Below, one piece after another: positions 13,054 through 24,600 of a DNA stretch of 64,000 nt. Within the stretch, counting starts at the first letter, position 1. The number at the start of each line of letters is the position of its first letter. Location of the stretch: positions 2,052,745 to 2,116,744 of the forward strand of contig RPFO01000392.1 of NCBI GenBank assembly GCA_009746045.1, in the 5' to 3' direction. A program made the position numbers and the translations under genes. Origin of the DNA: Mesostigma viride (Eukaryota; Streptophyta; Mesostigmatophyceae; Mesostigmatales; Mesostigmataceae). Below the pieces are notes generated by a model. It was not told the origin of the DNA. It was given only the letters and a program-made list of their open reading frames with translations, and ran no database searches.

Positions 13054-13358
13054 AAGCGGACATGGCTGACGGCGGAGCTCAGAACTTTTGCGTCTGAGCC
13101 CCAAATGCAGTCAGATCACTTGCAACCGATGCGTCTTTTCTAGGCGCATCTGTTACTACCATCGGTTACAGCTGTAACGCAGTATTGTGACCGGTATTGT
13201 GACGTATCACGTGACGAGCCACGAGGTAGCCATGGCTGACAGCGGAGCTCATAACTTTCACGTTTGAGCACCGAATTTAGCCGTGAATATCACAGTCGAC
13301 GCGTCTTTCTACAACGCACATGCTGATATAATTTTCCGAAGCTATTTCGCAATATACG

Positions 13359-14750
13359 ATGAGCAAACGTCTCTCGACGCAACGCAGCCTGGCGGCTGCG
13401 CTCGGCAATGAAAATACGTGTGCAGCTCCGGCTGCAGCTTCGCCCACCGGCCCAGAAGGCAGCGGCGCCACTAGCCAAGCTCAAGTGGTCGCCCAGCCCC
13501 CTCTCGGGCTCGCCTCGCCAGCAGCGTCGCCTGAACCCAAGCGCAGTCGCCCTGCCGAGCCGATTTTTGACGAATTTGACGCCAGCGCCAACCCGGCTTT
13601 TTCGACAAGCTCACTGAAGACCGCATCCTGAGCTACGTGTTCTGGGGATCCACCGCCTCGCTTATTGAACTGTGCAAGTAGCTCTTCCATCAGGGTCGTC
13701 TCGTCGATGCTCAGCAGCAGCATCGCCCATACGAGTACATCTTCACCGCCCCCCGCCCCCGGCTGCAGATATACGCCCTCTTCTCCCTCCTTGGACGCTC
13801 CATCGGGGAGCTCTGGCCCCCCAAGCCCATCACCACCACCTTGACCGAATCCTCCATCCGCGCCCTCCTTAAGAAAGCTTTCGAGCAGCACGTGACCCCC
13901 CTTGCCACAGATGTGGCGGCAATGGGCGGCACGCTGGCTGCTGAGCTCCCCACCATCTCCACCGCCACCTCCACCCTCCTCGCCTCCTCCACCGCCACCA
14001 GCCCCTCCTCCGACGCCATCACCGCCCAGCTCCGCGACATCGACCAGCGTCTTAAGGACAATGCCATCGCTATCGAGGTCTTGCAGAACACCGCAGGCCT
14101 CACCGCCCAGGTGGTGAAGGACATTGCCGCCAAGCCAGCCCCTGCTGGCCTGGCCCGGGCCGGCGATGCTCCTCCCATCACGACCTGGGCGGACATGCTT
14201 AAGCAGCACACCACCTCCACCACCTCCGCCGTCACAGCCCAGCTCCAGCGGCAGACGCTTGACCTCCGCGAGGAGGCCGAGCTCGCCAAGCGCAGCCTCA
14301 ACGCCATACTCAAGAACTTCGACATGGAGGAAGGTGAGAATTCCGAGAAGCTTGCACGTGCGTTTGAGAGCAAAATCCTTGCACGCATGGGCCTTCTTGG
14401 TGAGATTAAGCTGACCGCCCACCGCCTCCCCCGCGCGCGGGGTAAGGCAGGGGCGCCTCCGCTTCTTCTCATCTTTGAGAGCCCAGCGGACAAGATTTCG
14501 TTTCTCAGTCTGACGCCGCAAGCGGCTCGAGAAGACTCACTTCACCGTGGACGACGACTTGACCCTGGCACAGCAACAACGGCGACGGGAGCTATGGCCG
14601 ACCTACCTCCAGCTCCGGCAGACCAAGGCGGGCCAGCCGGTGTACTGGAAGGGGGCGGCCGGCCATCTACGTCGGCCACAAGCCCTGGCACGCGACCCCC
14701 TCGACCACCGCGACTCCAGCCCCAGCCTAGGGGAATACAGCAGCAGTAGT
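13359..14750 (+). pseudogene. Family A ORF1-like RNA-binding protein, frameshifted
   Basis: The N-terminal part starts MSKRLSTQRSLAAALGNE and is Pro/Ala-rich. A shift near 13600 leads to a conserved block (LTEDRILSYVFWGSTASLIELC), with an in-frame TAG at 13676-13678. The frame then continues to 13841 and beyond with FEQHVTPLATDV, an amphipathic segment typical of a coiled coil (ITAQLRDIDQRL), a basic RRM-like region and, after another shift near 14510, the C-terminal signature DDDLTLAQQQRRRELW. Coiled coil, RRM-like core and basic C-terminal domain are the layout of L1-type ORF1 proteins, which coat LINE RNA as trimers. All copies in the window are broken. Confidence 0.65.
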
Positions 14751-14805
14751 GTAGAATAGTTAGACAGTGGCCTTGTACATGCCCGCCTACTACAGGCACT
14801 ATACC

Positions 14806-15111
14806 TGAACAAGTCTCGCGTGCATACACGTGTGTACTACTCCTACACACAGATCTCGAGTGATTTATCTAGTACCAAATCCGAAAGGCTTGCATCACTC
14901 CCCGGACAGGAGAACTTTTGCGGATGACTGTAGGTGTAAGTTGGCGATGCCATGGTAACCGGAGACGTCCGTCCTATAGTCAGCAGAATTGGTGCGAGAG
15001 GTCCCCAATTCGATTCCGGTCGGATTCATTTGCAGATCGCGTTTTCCGCGTTTTCCGCGGCCCGGCACTGAACGCAAAGGTTTTCACCTTTGCGGAGTGC
15101 CTGATCAGAAG
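14806..15111. mobile_element. 306-bp tRNA-related (SINE-like) insertion
   Basis: The insertion splits the family A 3' UTR and is flanked by ACTATACC at 14798-14805 and 15112-15119. Another family A copy (57351-58216, reversed) runs straight across this point. Inside, about 14968-15026, lies a shortened tRNA-like sequence: TCCGTCC and GGTCGGA could pair as an acceptor stem, TAGTCAGCAGAATTGG resembles box A and ATTCGATTCC resembles box B, but the anticodon arm is missing. A 7-bp hairpin (GCAAAGG/CCTTTGC) lies near the right end. SINE origin is plausible; an 8-bp duplication would also fit a hAT-type miniature element, but I see no terminal inverted repeats. Confidence 0.55.
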
Positions 15112-15483
15112 ACTATACCAGCTGAGGCCTAGCCTTCTTAGTCATGTACATGTGTGCCTATGATGAGCTACCCTCCAGATGATGCCTAGCTTTATTTAAT
15201 TATGCAGTGCCCATGCAGGGAGTCCCTCCCTGCTGAGAAGCCATGCCCTAGCTCTCGTATATATAGCCATGATGATCTTCCCCCACATGGCATGCTCCCC
15301 CCTTACCCGGGCATAGCGTGATAGACCATGAGGGTGCAGGTGCCCTGTTGCACCTAGAGCAGGGGTAGCTTACATTCCCACCCTTGCATGAAGTAGCCTA
15401 GTAGAATGTATTAAAAGCCATATGCCCCTTCTCAGGGATATGTGCTACATTTACTCCCAACGGAGTGATGTTGATAATTAATT

Positions 15484-17520
15484 AATTAATTAATATCCCA
15501 GAGAAGGGGCACATGGCTTTTATTACATTCTAAGCTACTTCCTGCACTTGGGTGGGAATGTAAACGACACTTGCTCTAGGTGCACCAAGGGCACCTGCAC
15601 CACCATGATGTCTCGGAGCTCAACCCATGCAATAAAGGGGGGCCCGTCATGGGGGGAAAATCATCATGGCTATACAAGAGCTAGGGCATGGCTTGTCATC
15701 AGAGAGTGACTCTCTGTATATAGGCAGGGCTGAGCTAAATTCTTAACCCCTAAATGGGCAGAAATACTGCCGATGCATCGGCTGTAACTTCACAATTAAT
15801 TTGCAAACCAGATGCCATCCAACCCACCCATATCCAATGGCTGTCCTTGGGGGCCAAGCATGTCCATGAGTTGCCCTTCGGGTTGGTATATCACAACCTT
15901 ACATATATGCAGGGTAGGCCATGTATAACTGCCGTCAAAGTCAGGGGGGTCAGGACGAGCGTTTTCATTTTTGGTAGAATGTGCATTTTGAATTATGTTG
16001 TAAGAGCTAGGCACCTACCACTTCACGGATGATAAACAATTAGTTGCTGAACAGTTTGAGCCATTGGGGTCATCATTTGGGTGGGTATACCAGCAGTTAC
16101 ACCCAGTACAGCCCATAGGGGTACCGTTGGTAAAAAGCAACCAAGGGGTTAGGAGTGGGCATACTACCTACTAATACCTACTAATATGGCCCCCAACCAT
16201 GCCACACAATACATTTCCCTTACACAATGATGGGGAAACATAACTGCATCATCACACTGCCCTTACATGGCACCTATGTGCAGGTGCCACCTTGTCCATG
16301 CACGTAGGTAACGTGGTACGGATACCCTACGCAAGGCATGCATTCTAGGAGGCAGCCACCAACAAACTAGTGATTTTAAGCCTATTTCAGCTTGCCCTAG
16401 CAAGGATAAACTAGGCCTAAGCTGCTATAGCTTGCCAGGTGATGGCCAGCACACCTGGTGGCACATGCTGATAATGGGAAGCTTCTACTCACCGGTTACA
16501 TGCTTGATGATGCCACAGAGACCAGCCAACTGCCTCACACTCATGCAATATGTGTGTGGGAAATGTATAACAAACATATATGGAGGTATTCAAACCCATA
16601 CAGCCTCTAAAACTTATCACCATCACCCTGTGGCAGGTCAACTGACTGAGGGAAGCATCTAAGAAGGGTGTTTTAGAAAGGGGCCAGGCCAGGGTCAAGA
16701 AAGAGCATGAATAATGCAAAAAGAATGTGCTACACAAGCTAGAACGTATATATAAACGTCAAACATCGATAGGAAAACGATAACTCAGCTTTACCAGGCA
16801 TGGATGGCGTTACCTTGGCCCAGGCGGTGGCCGCAAAATGGCGCATTTCGGCACACCAAAGTTGTGCAGCATGGTCGCTGGATTCGGCGATTTCTGGCCA
16901 CCCTTGCACGTTTACGACTAATATGTATCATAACAAGTACAAAGAAACCAATATATCCTTTAAAATACGCCGGAAATTTATTGCTGTCAACGTTTCTATC
17001 GTCCGGCCTGATCGCAGTTTTTTCCAGCAAGAACGCTGCCGACACCTATCAAATGGGCATTCCCGCGAACCAAAAATTGGCCTGTATCATCTTTAGGACG
17101 TATAAAATCAATTTCCTGACTTTGGTCAGAAAATTCGAACGAAAACGTAAATGCCATGCGTGGGCGCAAGCCGCCATGGCCAGGTCGTCGTTTTCCGGAA
17201 TGCACGTTGTACGTGAAAAAGTACCCTGACCCCTAGTACTTTGACCGGCCAGAACACCTCTATAACTTTGTCAGAAGTATGCAAACCCTAGTACCATGCT
17301 GTGAGAAAAATTATAAACTTTCGATCTTCTCAGCTAAACTTTTCCTAATTCTCAATAGTTTTCGCGGCATTTGGTCCCCCGAGAAGGGGCCGACGTGTCG
17401 GCTGTAACTCAGTTTTAGGCGGAAAATCGGCAGCCAGACCATTTAGGGGTTAATGCATATCATCCATATGGGGGTCCCATTATAGGCAGGGCGTCCACGG
17501 CTAAACTCTTAAATGCATCA
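15484..17520 (-). mobile_element. Retroelement family A, reversed 3' fragment, split by a piggyBac-like element
   Basis: From the TTAA tract at about 15475-15494 the 3' UTR of family A is repeated in reverse and faces copy 1 tail to tail. It runs to 15746, is interrupted by a 1,703-bp element, resumes at 17450 and ends about 17520, where forward copy 2 begins. No ORF portion is present, so it is 5'-truncated. Confidence 0.7.
15747..17449. mobile_element. piggyBac-like non-autonomous transposon (TTAA target duplication)
   Basis: Both ends carry CCCCTAAATGG as an inverted repeat, with CTGCCGA repeated just inside, and the element is flanked by TTAA at 15743-15746 and 17450-17453. TTAA duplication and a C-rich terminus are hallmarks of the piggyBac superfamily. 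At about 27990 a related family A copy has the unoccupied site (CTAAATTCTTAATGCA), confirming the junctions. None of the internal reading frames resembles a piggyBac transposase, so it must move in trans. A GTCGGCTGTAACT-type motif recurs near both ends. Confidence 0.82.
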
Positions 17521-17523
17521 TCC

Positions 17524-18985
17524 ATGGCCGACGCAACGCAGCCTGGCGGCTGCGCTCGGGAATGAAAATACGTCTGCAGCTCCGGCTGCAGATTCGCCCT
17601 CAGGTCCGGCAGGCAGCGGTGACACTAGTCGCGCACTGGTCGGGTCGCCCCGCACGGCCCTCCCGGGCTTCATGCCTCGCCTTCAGCCTCGCCTGAGCCC
17701 AAACGCAGCCGCCCAACCGAACCTAGCTAGCTGGTCTGAGCACGACTTTGACGTTGACGGGAGCACGACTTTGACGTTGACGGGTGATTTTCCACCTTCG
17801 ACGTCCACAGACCCCGCTTTTTCGACTGGCCACACATCCAGATCCTGGAGCTTTTGTTTTATGGGTCGTACGCCTCCCTTCTTGACCTGTGCCAGCGCCT
17901 CCAACGCCATAACTGCTTCCGCAGCCAGTCTGACGGCCAGTTTCAGCACCGCGCACCTGACCTGTACGTCTGACCAGTTGGTCGCGACCGCGCCTTCAGC
18001 TCGCCGCCCTCTTTTCCATCCTTAATTCACCGCTGTTCCGCGGACCTCTGGAAACCCATCCCCTTGACCGAATCCACTCTCCTCCTCCACCTCAATGAAG
18101 CCATCTCACAGCACGTGACGCCCCTAGCTGCAGATGTGCCGCAGCTGACAGTGGGCCGCACGCTGGCTGCTGAGCTCGATCCCCACCATCCCCGCCGCCA
18201 CCGCCACGTACCCTCCTGGCCTCCACCCCCCCCTCCCCCTCCGCCTCCACCGACTCCATCACCGCCCAGCTCCGCGACATCGGCCAGCGCCTCAAGGACA
18301 ATGCCGGGATCGCCATCGACGTCTTGCAAAACACCGCAGGCCTCACCGGCCGCCCAGGCGGTGAAGGACCTTGCCGCCAAGCCAGCCCCTGCTGCATGGC
18401 CTGGCTGGCGTCTGGCGATGCTCCTCCCATCCCGACCTGGGCGGACATGCTTAAGCAGCACACCACCTCGATCCACCACCTCCGCCGTCGCAGCACAGCT
18501 CCAGCAGCAGACGCTCGACCTCCGAGAGGAGGCCGAGCTCGCCAAGCGCAGCCTCCGCAACGTCATCGTCAAGCACTTCGACATCGAGGAAGGCTAGAAT
18601 TCCGAGAAGCTTGCACGTGCGTTTGAGGGAGAAATTCTTGGTCGCATGGGCCTTACTGGTAAGATCGAGCTGGTCGCCCACCGCCTTCCCCGCGCGCGGG
18701 GTAAGGCAGGGGCGCCCCCGCTCCTTCTCACCTAATTTAAGAACCCGGCGGACAAGATTTCTTTTCTCAGACGCGCCCGCCGCAAGCGGCTCGAGAAGAC
18801 TCACTTCACCCTTGACGACGACTTGACCCTGGCGCAGCAACAACGGCGACGGGAGCTATGGCCGACCTACCTCCAGCTCCGGCAGACCAAGGCGGGGCAG
18901 CCGGTGTACTGCATGAAGGTCGGCCACAACTTGCCCTGGCATGCGCCCCCCGCGGCCCCAGCGACTCTAGACGCCCCCGCTTAGT
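17524..18985 (+). pseudogene. Family A ORF1-like protein, copy 2, frameshifted
   Basis: Same order of blocks as copy 1: Ala/Pro-rich N-terminus, an LFYGSYASLLDLCQRL-type block read across shifts near 17870, ALTESTLLLHLNEAISQHVTPL-type region from about 18064, coiled-coil-like segment, then EGKAGAPPLLL-type RRM core and the basic DDDLTLAQQQRRRELW region at about 18815-18870. At least three frame changes and a TAG at 18595 make it non-functional. Confidence 0.6.
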
Positions 18986-18996
18986 TAGGGGAATAC

Positions 18997-20250
18997 GCAC
19001 GCTGCACTTGTCTCTCTGGTGGAGGGCAAGTGCGGCGTGCTCATGAAGAAGCTTGAGGCCATCACCGCCCACACTGAGGCCCTGGCCTCACGTCCCCAAG
19101 CTAGCGGCGGCCACCATCGCGCATCCCAGCCGGCACCCCGGCAGGATGCTGGCGACCTCCCGCCGCTCTCCTACGCGGACCTGCTGCGATCAGCGACCGC
19201 CTCCACCACTGACGCCATCGCCACCAAGCTCCAGGAGCTGGAGGACCACCGCCAGGCCCAGCAACGTGAACGGGAGGCCACCGACCGCGCCCGCCGCGAG
19301 TGCCGAGTGGTGTTACATCGCTTCCCCCAGAATCCAGGTGAGACGTCAACCTCCCTTGCTGACGAGCTCAAGAACCAGCTTCTTACCCTCATGGGCGTGG
19401 TAGGTGACGTAGAACTGCGAGGGTGCCACCGCCTTCCCCACTCCCGGGACAAGGCGGCCCCCCACCAGTCCTGCTCACCTTCCCCTCCCCTGATGAGGAT
19501 AAGCAGCGGTCCCTCTCTCGTCGCAAGAGGTTGCACGACCTCAACTGCATGGACGCTGGACGACGACCTGACCCCCGCTCAGCAGCAGCAGCGACGCGAC
19601 CTGTGGCCGGAATATACCTCCGCCATAAGCAGGACCCCCAGAAGCCCAAGGTGTACTGGAGGGGCGGGGACCTGATGATCAACCACAAGATGTGGACGCC
19701 CCCAGCAGGCTAGAATAGCACTGAATAGCCCTAGCTTGTATCGATTGGTAGTCACTGCCGAGCGCTCTGGCAGCCATGCTTAGAATGTTTGCCTAGCTGT
19801 GCCACCATGATACCTAGCACGTGCACCGCTAACGCACGGTACACAACCAGCCATAGCCTTAGCCTATAGTCCTAGTACAGCCATGCTACGTCCTGGCTAT
19901 GATCAGTTTACTAGCCATAACCTTAGTCCTTGTACAGCCATGCTACGTCCTGGCTATGATCAGATTACTTGCCCACGCGATCCTTGTTATGATATGCTCA
20001 CATGGGTCTTATTGCACCCACAGATTGCCGGATCGTTAGCGTGTCCGTTTAGCTAACGTGCCCGAATGCAGCTGTGGCATGCCTTTGGCATGAAGGAGAC
20101 TGGGCCGGGTCTCTGCCCTTTTACCTGTTGTGGACACACAGGGATTCAAAGCACTTCGGTGGCAGCTCCGTGACTCCCCAAGTTACGGGAGCACGAGTTT
20201 AATTAATTAATTAATTAATTAATTAATTAATTAATTAATTAATTAATTAA
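18997..20250 (+). mobile_element. Retroelement family B, inserted in family A copy 2
   Basis: Flanked by the 12-bp duplication TTAGGGGAATAC (18985-18996 and 20251-20262). It begins inside the ORF (5'-truncated), carries a 3' UTR with a roughly 45-bp tandem duplication (CATGCTACGTCCTGGCTATG at about 19890 and 19940), then the terminal hairpin region ACTCCCCAAGTTACGGGAGC and a long TTAA-type tail (about 20201-20253). The tail at one end only and the variable-length duplication mark target-primed reverse transcription. Confidence 0.82.
19019..19713 (+). pseudogene. Family B ORF1-like RNA-binding protein, 5'-truncated and frameshifted
   Basis: Reads KCGVLMKKLEAITAHTEAL, then a Pro/Ser stretch, LPPLSYADLLRSATASTTDA, a coiled-coil-like region and an RRM-like block VVLHRFPQNPGETSTSLADE. 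The C-terminal DDDLTPAQQQQRRDLWPE is in another frame after a shift near 19450. It is clearly related to the family A protein (same DDDLT.AQQQ.RR.LW signature) but has its own N-terminal half and 3' UTR. Confidence 0.62.
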
Positions 20251-21647
20251 TTAGGGGAATACAGCTTTAGTAGTGTAGAATAGATAGACCGCACGTGGCC
20301 ATGTACATGTAAGCCTCCTACTGGCACTATACCAGCTGCATGATTCACGAGCATTATTTTGCCACGTACATGTGTGCCTATGATGTGCCACACTCCAGAT
20401 GATGCCTAGCTTTATCTAGTTATGCTGCACACGCCCATGCAGAGAGCTGCTCTCTGCTGAGATGCCACGCTCTTGTATAGCCATGATGATCTTCCCCCCC
20501 CATGACAGGCTCCCCTTAGTTGGGTTGAGCTATAATTGAGACTCTGGGCCGGGGGTGCAGGTGCCCTTGGTGCACCTAGAGCCAGGGTTGCTTACATTCC
20601 CACCGCCTTGCAGGAAGTAGCTTAGAATGTATTAAAAGCCATATGCCCCTAAGTTCTCTGGGATATCGGTGCTAACATATAGACCCAACTATAGTAAGGC
20701 TTAGTAGCCTACGTACCACGCGGCCCCAGCGCATTGTGCGCCCACAATGGCCATTTATTAATTAATTAGGAACTATTACTCCGTTGGGAGTTTATTATGT
20801 AGCACATATCCTTACTATTATAATCTACACTACTGCTATATTCCCTAGACTGGAGGTGCCTGCCATGGGGCTTGTGGTCGACGTGGAAGACGTCCCCCCG
20901 GGCCAGTACGTATACCGGTTTCCCCCCTGCGCTGTGCCGGAGCTGGAGGTAGGTCGGCCATAGCTCGCGTCGCCGTTGTTGCTGGGCCAGGGTTAGGTCG
21001 TCGTCCAGCGTATAGCGAGTCCTCGAGCGTGAGCTTCTTGCAGTTTTTAAGAAACAACAGCTTCAGTCTGCCATGTACTTATAAAGTGAGGAGCAGGGGA
21101 GCCGGGCCAGCCTTACCCCGCGCGCGGGGATCGAAGGCGGGCAGCCGACATCCGCAGCAGCTCACCAGTGATGTGCATGGGGGCAAGAATGTCGCGCCTA
21201 AATGCCGACGGTGAGAAGAGTCGTCGAGGTCTCATCTGCAGGCTGGTCAAAGTGCTTGACGATGACATTGTGGCTGCGCTGGGTGCGGTCGGCCTCCTCG
21301 CGGAGGTCGAGGGCTTGTCGCTTAAGCTGCATGCCGCGATGGTGGAGCTAGGTGGTGGAGGTGGCGTGGTGCTTGAGCAGGTCCGCCCAGGTCTGGGTGG
21401 GAGGGGCAGCGCCGGTTGGGCCAGCGCCCAGCGCGCGGGGGCTGGCTTGGCTGCGGCAATGTCCTTCTGACACCGCCTGGGCGGTGATGCCTGTGGTGTT
21501 CTGCATGCACTCGATGGCCAGCGATGGCGTTCTCCTTGAGGCGCTGGTTGATGTCGAGGAGCTGGGCCTTGAGGGCGGCGGTGGAGGTGGTCAAGCTAGT
21601 GGCAGTGGAGGTGGATCGAGGCGAGGAGGGTGGAGGTGCCCTCTAGG

Positions 21648-24600
21648 CAGTGTGAGATCATACGCCGTATAATACGGTATAATACGGTATAATACGGTAA
21701 TTAATACGTAATACGCTGGCTTTGAGCGTATGATTTTTCATACGTAATACGTACGTTTTAGCGCATAATGACGTATAATACTGTATAATACCGTATGATG
21801 CCGTGTTTTCCGCGTTTTTTTTACGTTTTGCGCGGCTAGGATGCCAGAACGACAGGGCAACGATTTGAAGCCACAGATTTCGTATCTCTATCGAGTTAAG
21901 TACTGACCCGTCTGAACTTTCACAATTCGACGCGATCTTATTTTGAAATTTCAGTCGGGTACATGCTGCCCACTTCACGGCCCCTTTTTTGGGCGGGAAT
22001 CTGTAGAAATGCAAGGCTTAAGAACTGCGAGCTTTGTTGGCAAAGGCAGAATTGTCACCCGGCCGCAGGCCGCACGCGAGAATTGCGAGCAAAAATGTCA
22101 ATGTCTGACGAGGATCGTGCAATGTCTGACGAGCATGGCGAAGACGTCGACTTGTCAGGAACAACGGTGTGGACGTACATCACCAAGCACAGAATTGTCA
22201 AGGGCAACACGCTGACCAACAACTACGATATGACCTGCAGCCGATGTTACCATGCTTGGCGTGGCAGCACGAGCAGGGCAACTGCGCATTTTCTTGGAGG
22301 GGAGTTTGCCATCTCGGCTGCATGGAGTCAGTCCCTGCTCGCAGCCGCCCACCGAGCTGCGGCCACGCCTGCTCCAGGCGAAGCTGCAAACCACCAGGAG
22401 GAAGGCGGTTCGTGCCCGCCGTGAGCAGGAGTGCATCGCAGAAGAGAGGCACATGGCTCGCGCCGATGATGACAGCGACAACGGCCTCATCGGAGATGAA
22501 GAGGACATCGGCGTCGACGAGAACGGCGAACAGCTGCCGACCTTCCTGCGAGCTAGGTGCCGGGCCCGCATCTGCACTTGGCAAACGCAGGTCGTCCGCC
22601 TCCGGCTCCGGTTCGACCGGACGTGCAACTGCTGACGTCGTCGAGATCAAGTCATCTCAGCCGGCACTGCGCCAGCAGACCATGGCCGCGGCTGTCGGGC
22701 TGGGAAAGCCCGCCATCGACAAGCTGCTTTGCAAGGGGTTTATGTCGGCCGGTATCCCATTCAACGTTGTGAATAACGCGCATTTCAAAGCTGCTCTGTC
22801 CGCCATCAGCCGAGGAGGGGTGCAGTACCTGGCGCCAAGCTCTTATACCATGCGGACCCGGGACGCACCCCTCAGTCGTTGCCAAGGACTTGGAGAGGGA
22901 CGTCAAGGAGAAGACCCAGCTGGCCACAGGCACGGGAGGGACGTTCATCACGGATGGCTGGAAAGACTGCGGTCGCGAATCTCACATCATGAACGTCTTC
23001 CATCTGCCCACCTTTACATACTTCATCGGATCCGACCACGTGACGGGGCAGGTGAAGTCTGCTGAGTTCATGGCAGAACTGGCAGAGCTTCACATCTTGG
23101 CCGTCGGCGCAGCGAACGTCGTGCAGGTGATTACGGACACCACAACATCCATGGAGAACATGAAGAAACTCCTCGAGGCATCATTCCCGCACATCATCAT
23201 CTCCAGGTGCTGTGCCCACTCGCTGGACCTGTGTTTCGAGGACATCGGCAAGGAGCCAGCGGTGGACAGGGTCCTGACACAAGTGAACACGGTGGTGGTA
23301 TTCGTGCTGGGGCACGAGAAGATCAACAGTTTTTTCATGGGCCTGGACAAGAGCGCCAAGACTCTCAAGAAGTACGGCGACACCCGCTTTGGCACCAGGT
23401 ATATCGCTGTGATTTCATGAGTTATATCCACAATTTGCTACGCCCTCTTTTTTCTCATCATCTTCGCTTAATTCTGCTAGTTTATCATTGCTTTAATTGA
23501 GACACAATCATACTGTTGTTGGCGTGTTACTAATTCCATTTTCACAGTTGTGACGATGGCATCATTTTTTTCATGGCATTGCTGCTTCAGGTTTTACTCG
23601 GCGGAGAGCGTTCACGACGCCAAGACCCGGCTCATGGTCACCTTCGAGGACGAAAGGTTGGTGAAGTATGCCGAGGCGCAGAAGTGGTGGCCCGCGTTCA
23701 CGCAGGTCCAGGATATTGTGGGCAGCCCGCAGTTCTGGTCCGGCGTGCGCATGCTCGTTGACATTTTCAAGCCCATGAAGCTCGTGCTCAAGATTTTCGA
23801 CGGCGACAAGCCAGCAACAGGCGAGCTGTACTACATGATGTACGAGCTCCTCATAGCTGTGCAAGACATTCGCGGGCTGCACAAAGACCTGTCCAAGCAG
23901 CTGCAGGTCCTCGTGCGCAGGCGCTGGGATTACATGCATTCCATCATCCACGCCGCTGGCTACGCGCTCAATCCCAAGTACTGGGGCCCTGACCACGCAC
24001 AATATACCATCAAGGAAGTGAGTAAATGGCTAAGTAATTCTTATTTTTCTTCATGGCACGCTATTTGTTATTAGTCCATGGCTAATTTTGGCTTTTGAGC
24101 AATGTGTGGGAAATTGGTATTGAAGGGCTGAAGCCTTCGTTGTCAGTTCCTGAATAGACGTCCTCTAACCTCTTTGCAATCCTTAATTGCACTGCCACTA
24201 TTTCCCCCATCGTACTATCCCTCTCCTGCTCAGGTGACAGATGGCCTCCACGCGTGCATTAACAAGATTCATCTGGGCGACAAGGCAGCCTTCGACCTGG
24301 CCATCAAGCAGTACGAGCAATACACCGACCAGCAGGGTGCATTTGCACAGAGCGACTGCAAGAGGCAGGCACAGGCGCCGGGCATGGTGCCGTACCAGTG
24401 GTGGCGCACCTGGGGCGGCTCCACGCCCGAGCTGCAGGAGGTGGCGATCAAGGTGCTGGCCCAGCCGGTCTCCTCGGGCTCTGTCGAGCGTGTCAACAGC
24501 GAAGCCGGCTGGATCAAGTCGCTCAAGCGAAACCGCATGACGCATGTCAACCACAACCGCCTCATCTACGTGCACCACAACCTCCGCGCGATTGACGCCA

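Larger units (their letters stand above)
13054..15483 (+). mobile_element. Retroelement family A, copy 1 (ORF1-only, long 3' UTR)
   Basis: The most complete family A copy. Layout: two diverged 5' monomers (starting about 13063 and 13229), a degraded ORF1-like reading frame (13359-14750), a 3' UTR of about 700 bp interrupted by a 306-bp insertion, the terminal hairpin ACTCCCAACGGAGT at about 15452-15465, and a TTAA-type tail. No reverse transcriptase or endonuclease lies between the ORF and the tail, so it is non-autonomous. The 5' boundary is set by similarity to other copies and is uncertain by tens of bases. Confidence 0.7.
17521..20690 (+). mobile_element. Retroelement family A, copy 2, with a nested family B copy
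   Basis: Starts at the conserved CGACGCAACGCAGCCTGG region close to the ORF start and runs through a degraded ORF1-like frame (about 17524-18985). It is interrupted at 18997-20250 by a family B element and resumes with its 3' UTR to about 20690. A 23-bp tandem duplication (GAGCACGACTTTGACGTTGA unit) sits at about 17737-17782. Confidence 0.7.

Noticed and set aside
16804-17229. 141-codon ORF inside the piggyBac-like element as a transposase
   Set aside because: No DDE motif, no zinc finger and no similarity to piggyBac proteins that I can see.
20201-20253. TTAA repeat run as a telomere or plain microsatellite
   Set aside because: It is the tail of a family B element directly after its terminal hairpin and ends at the target-site duplication.
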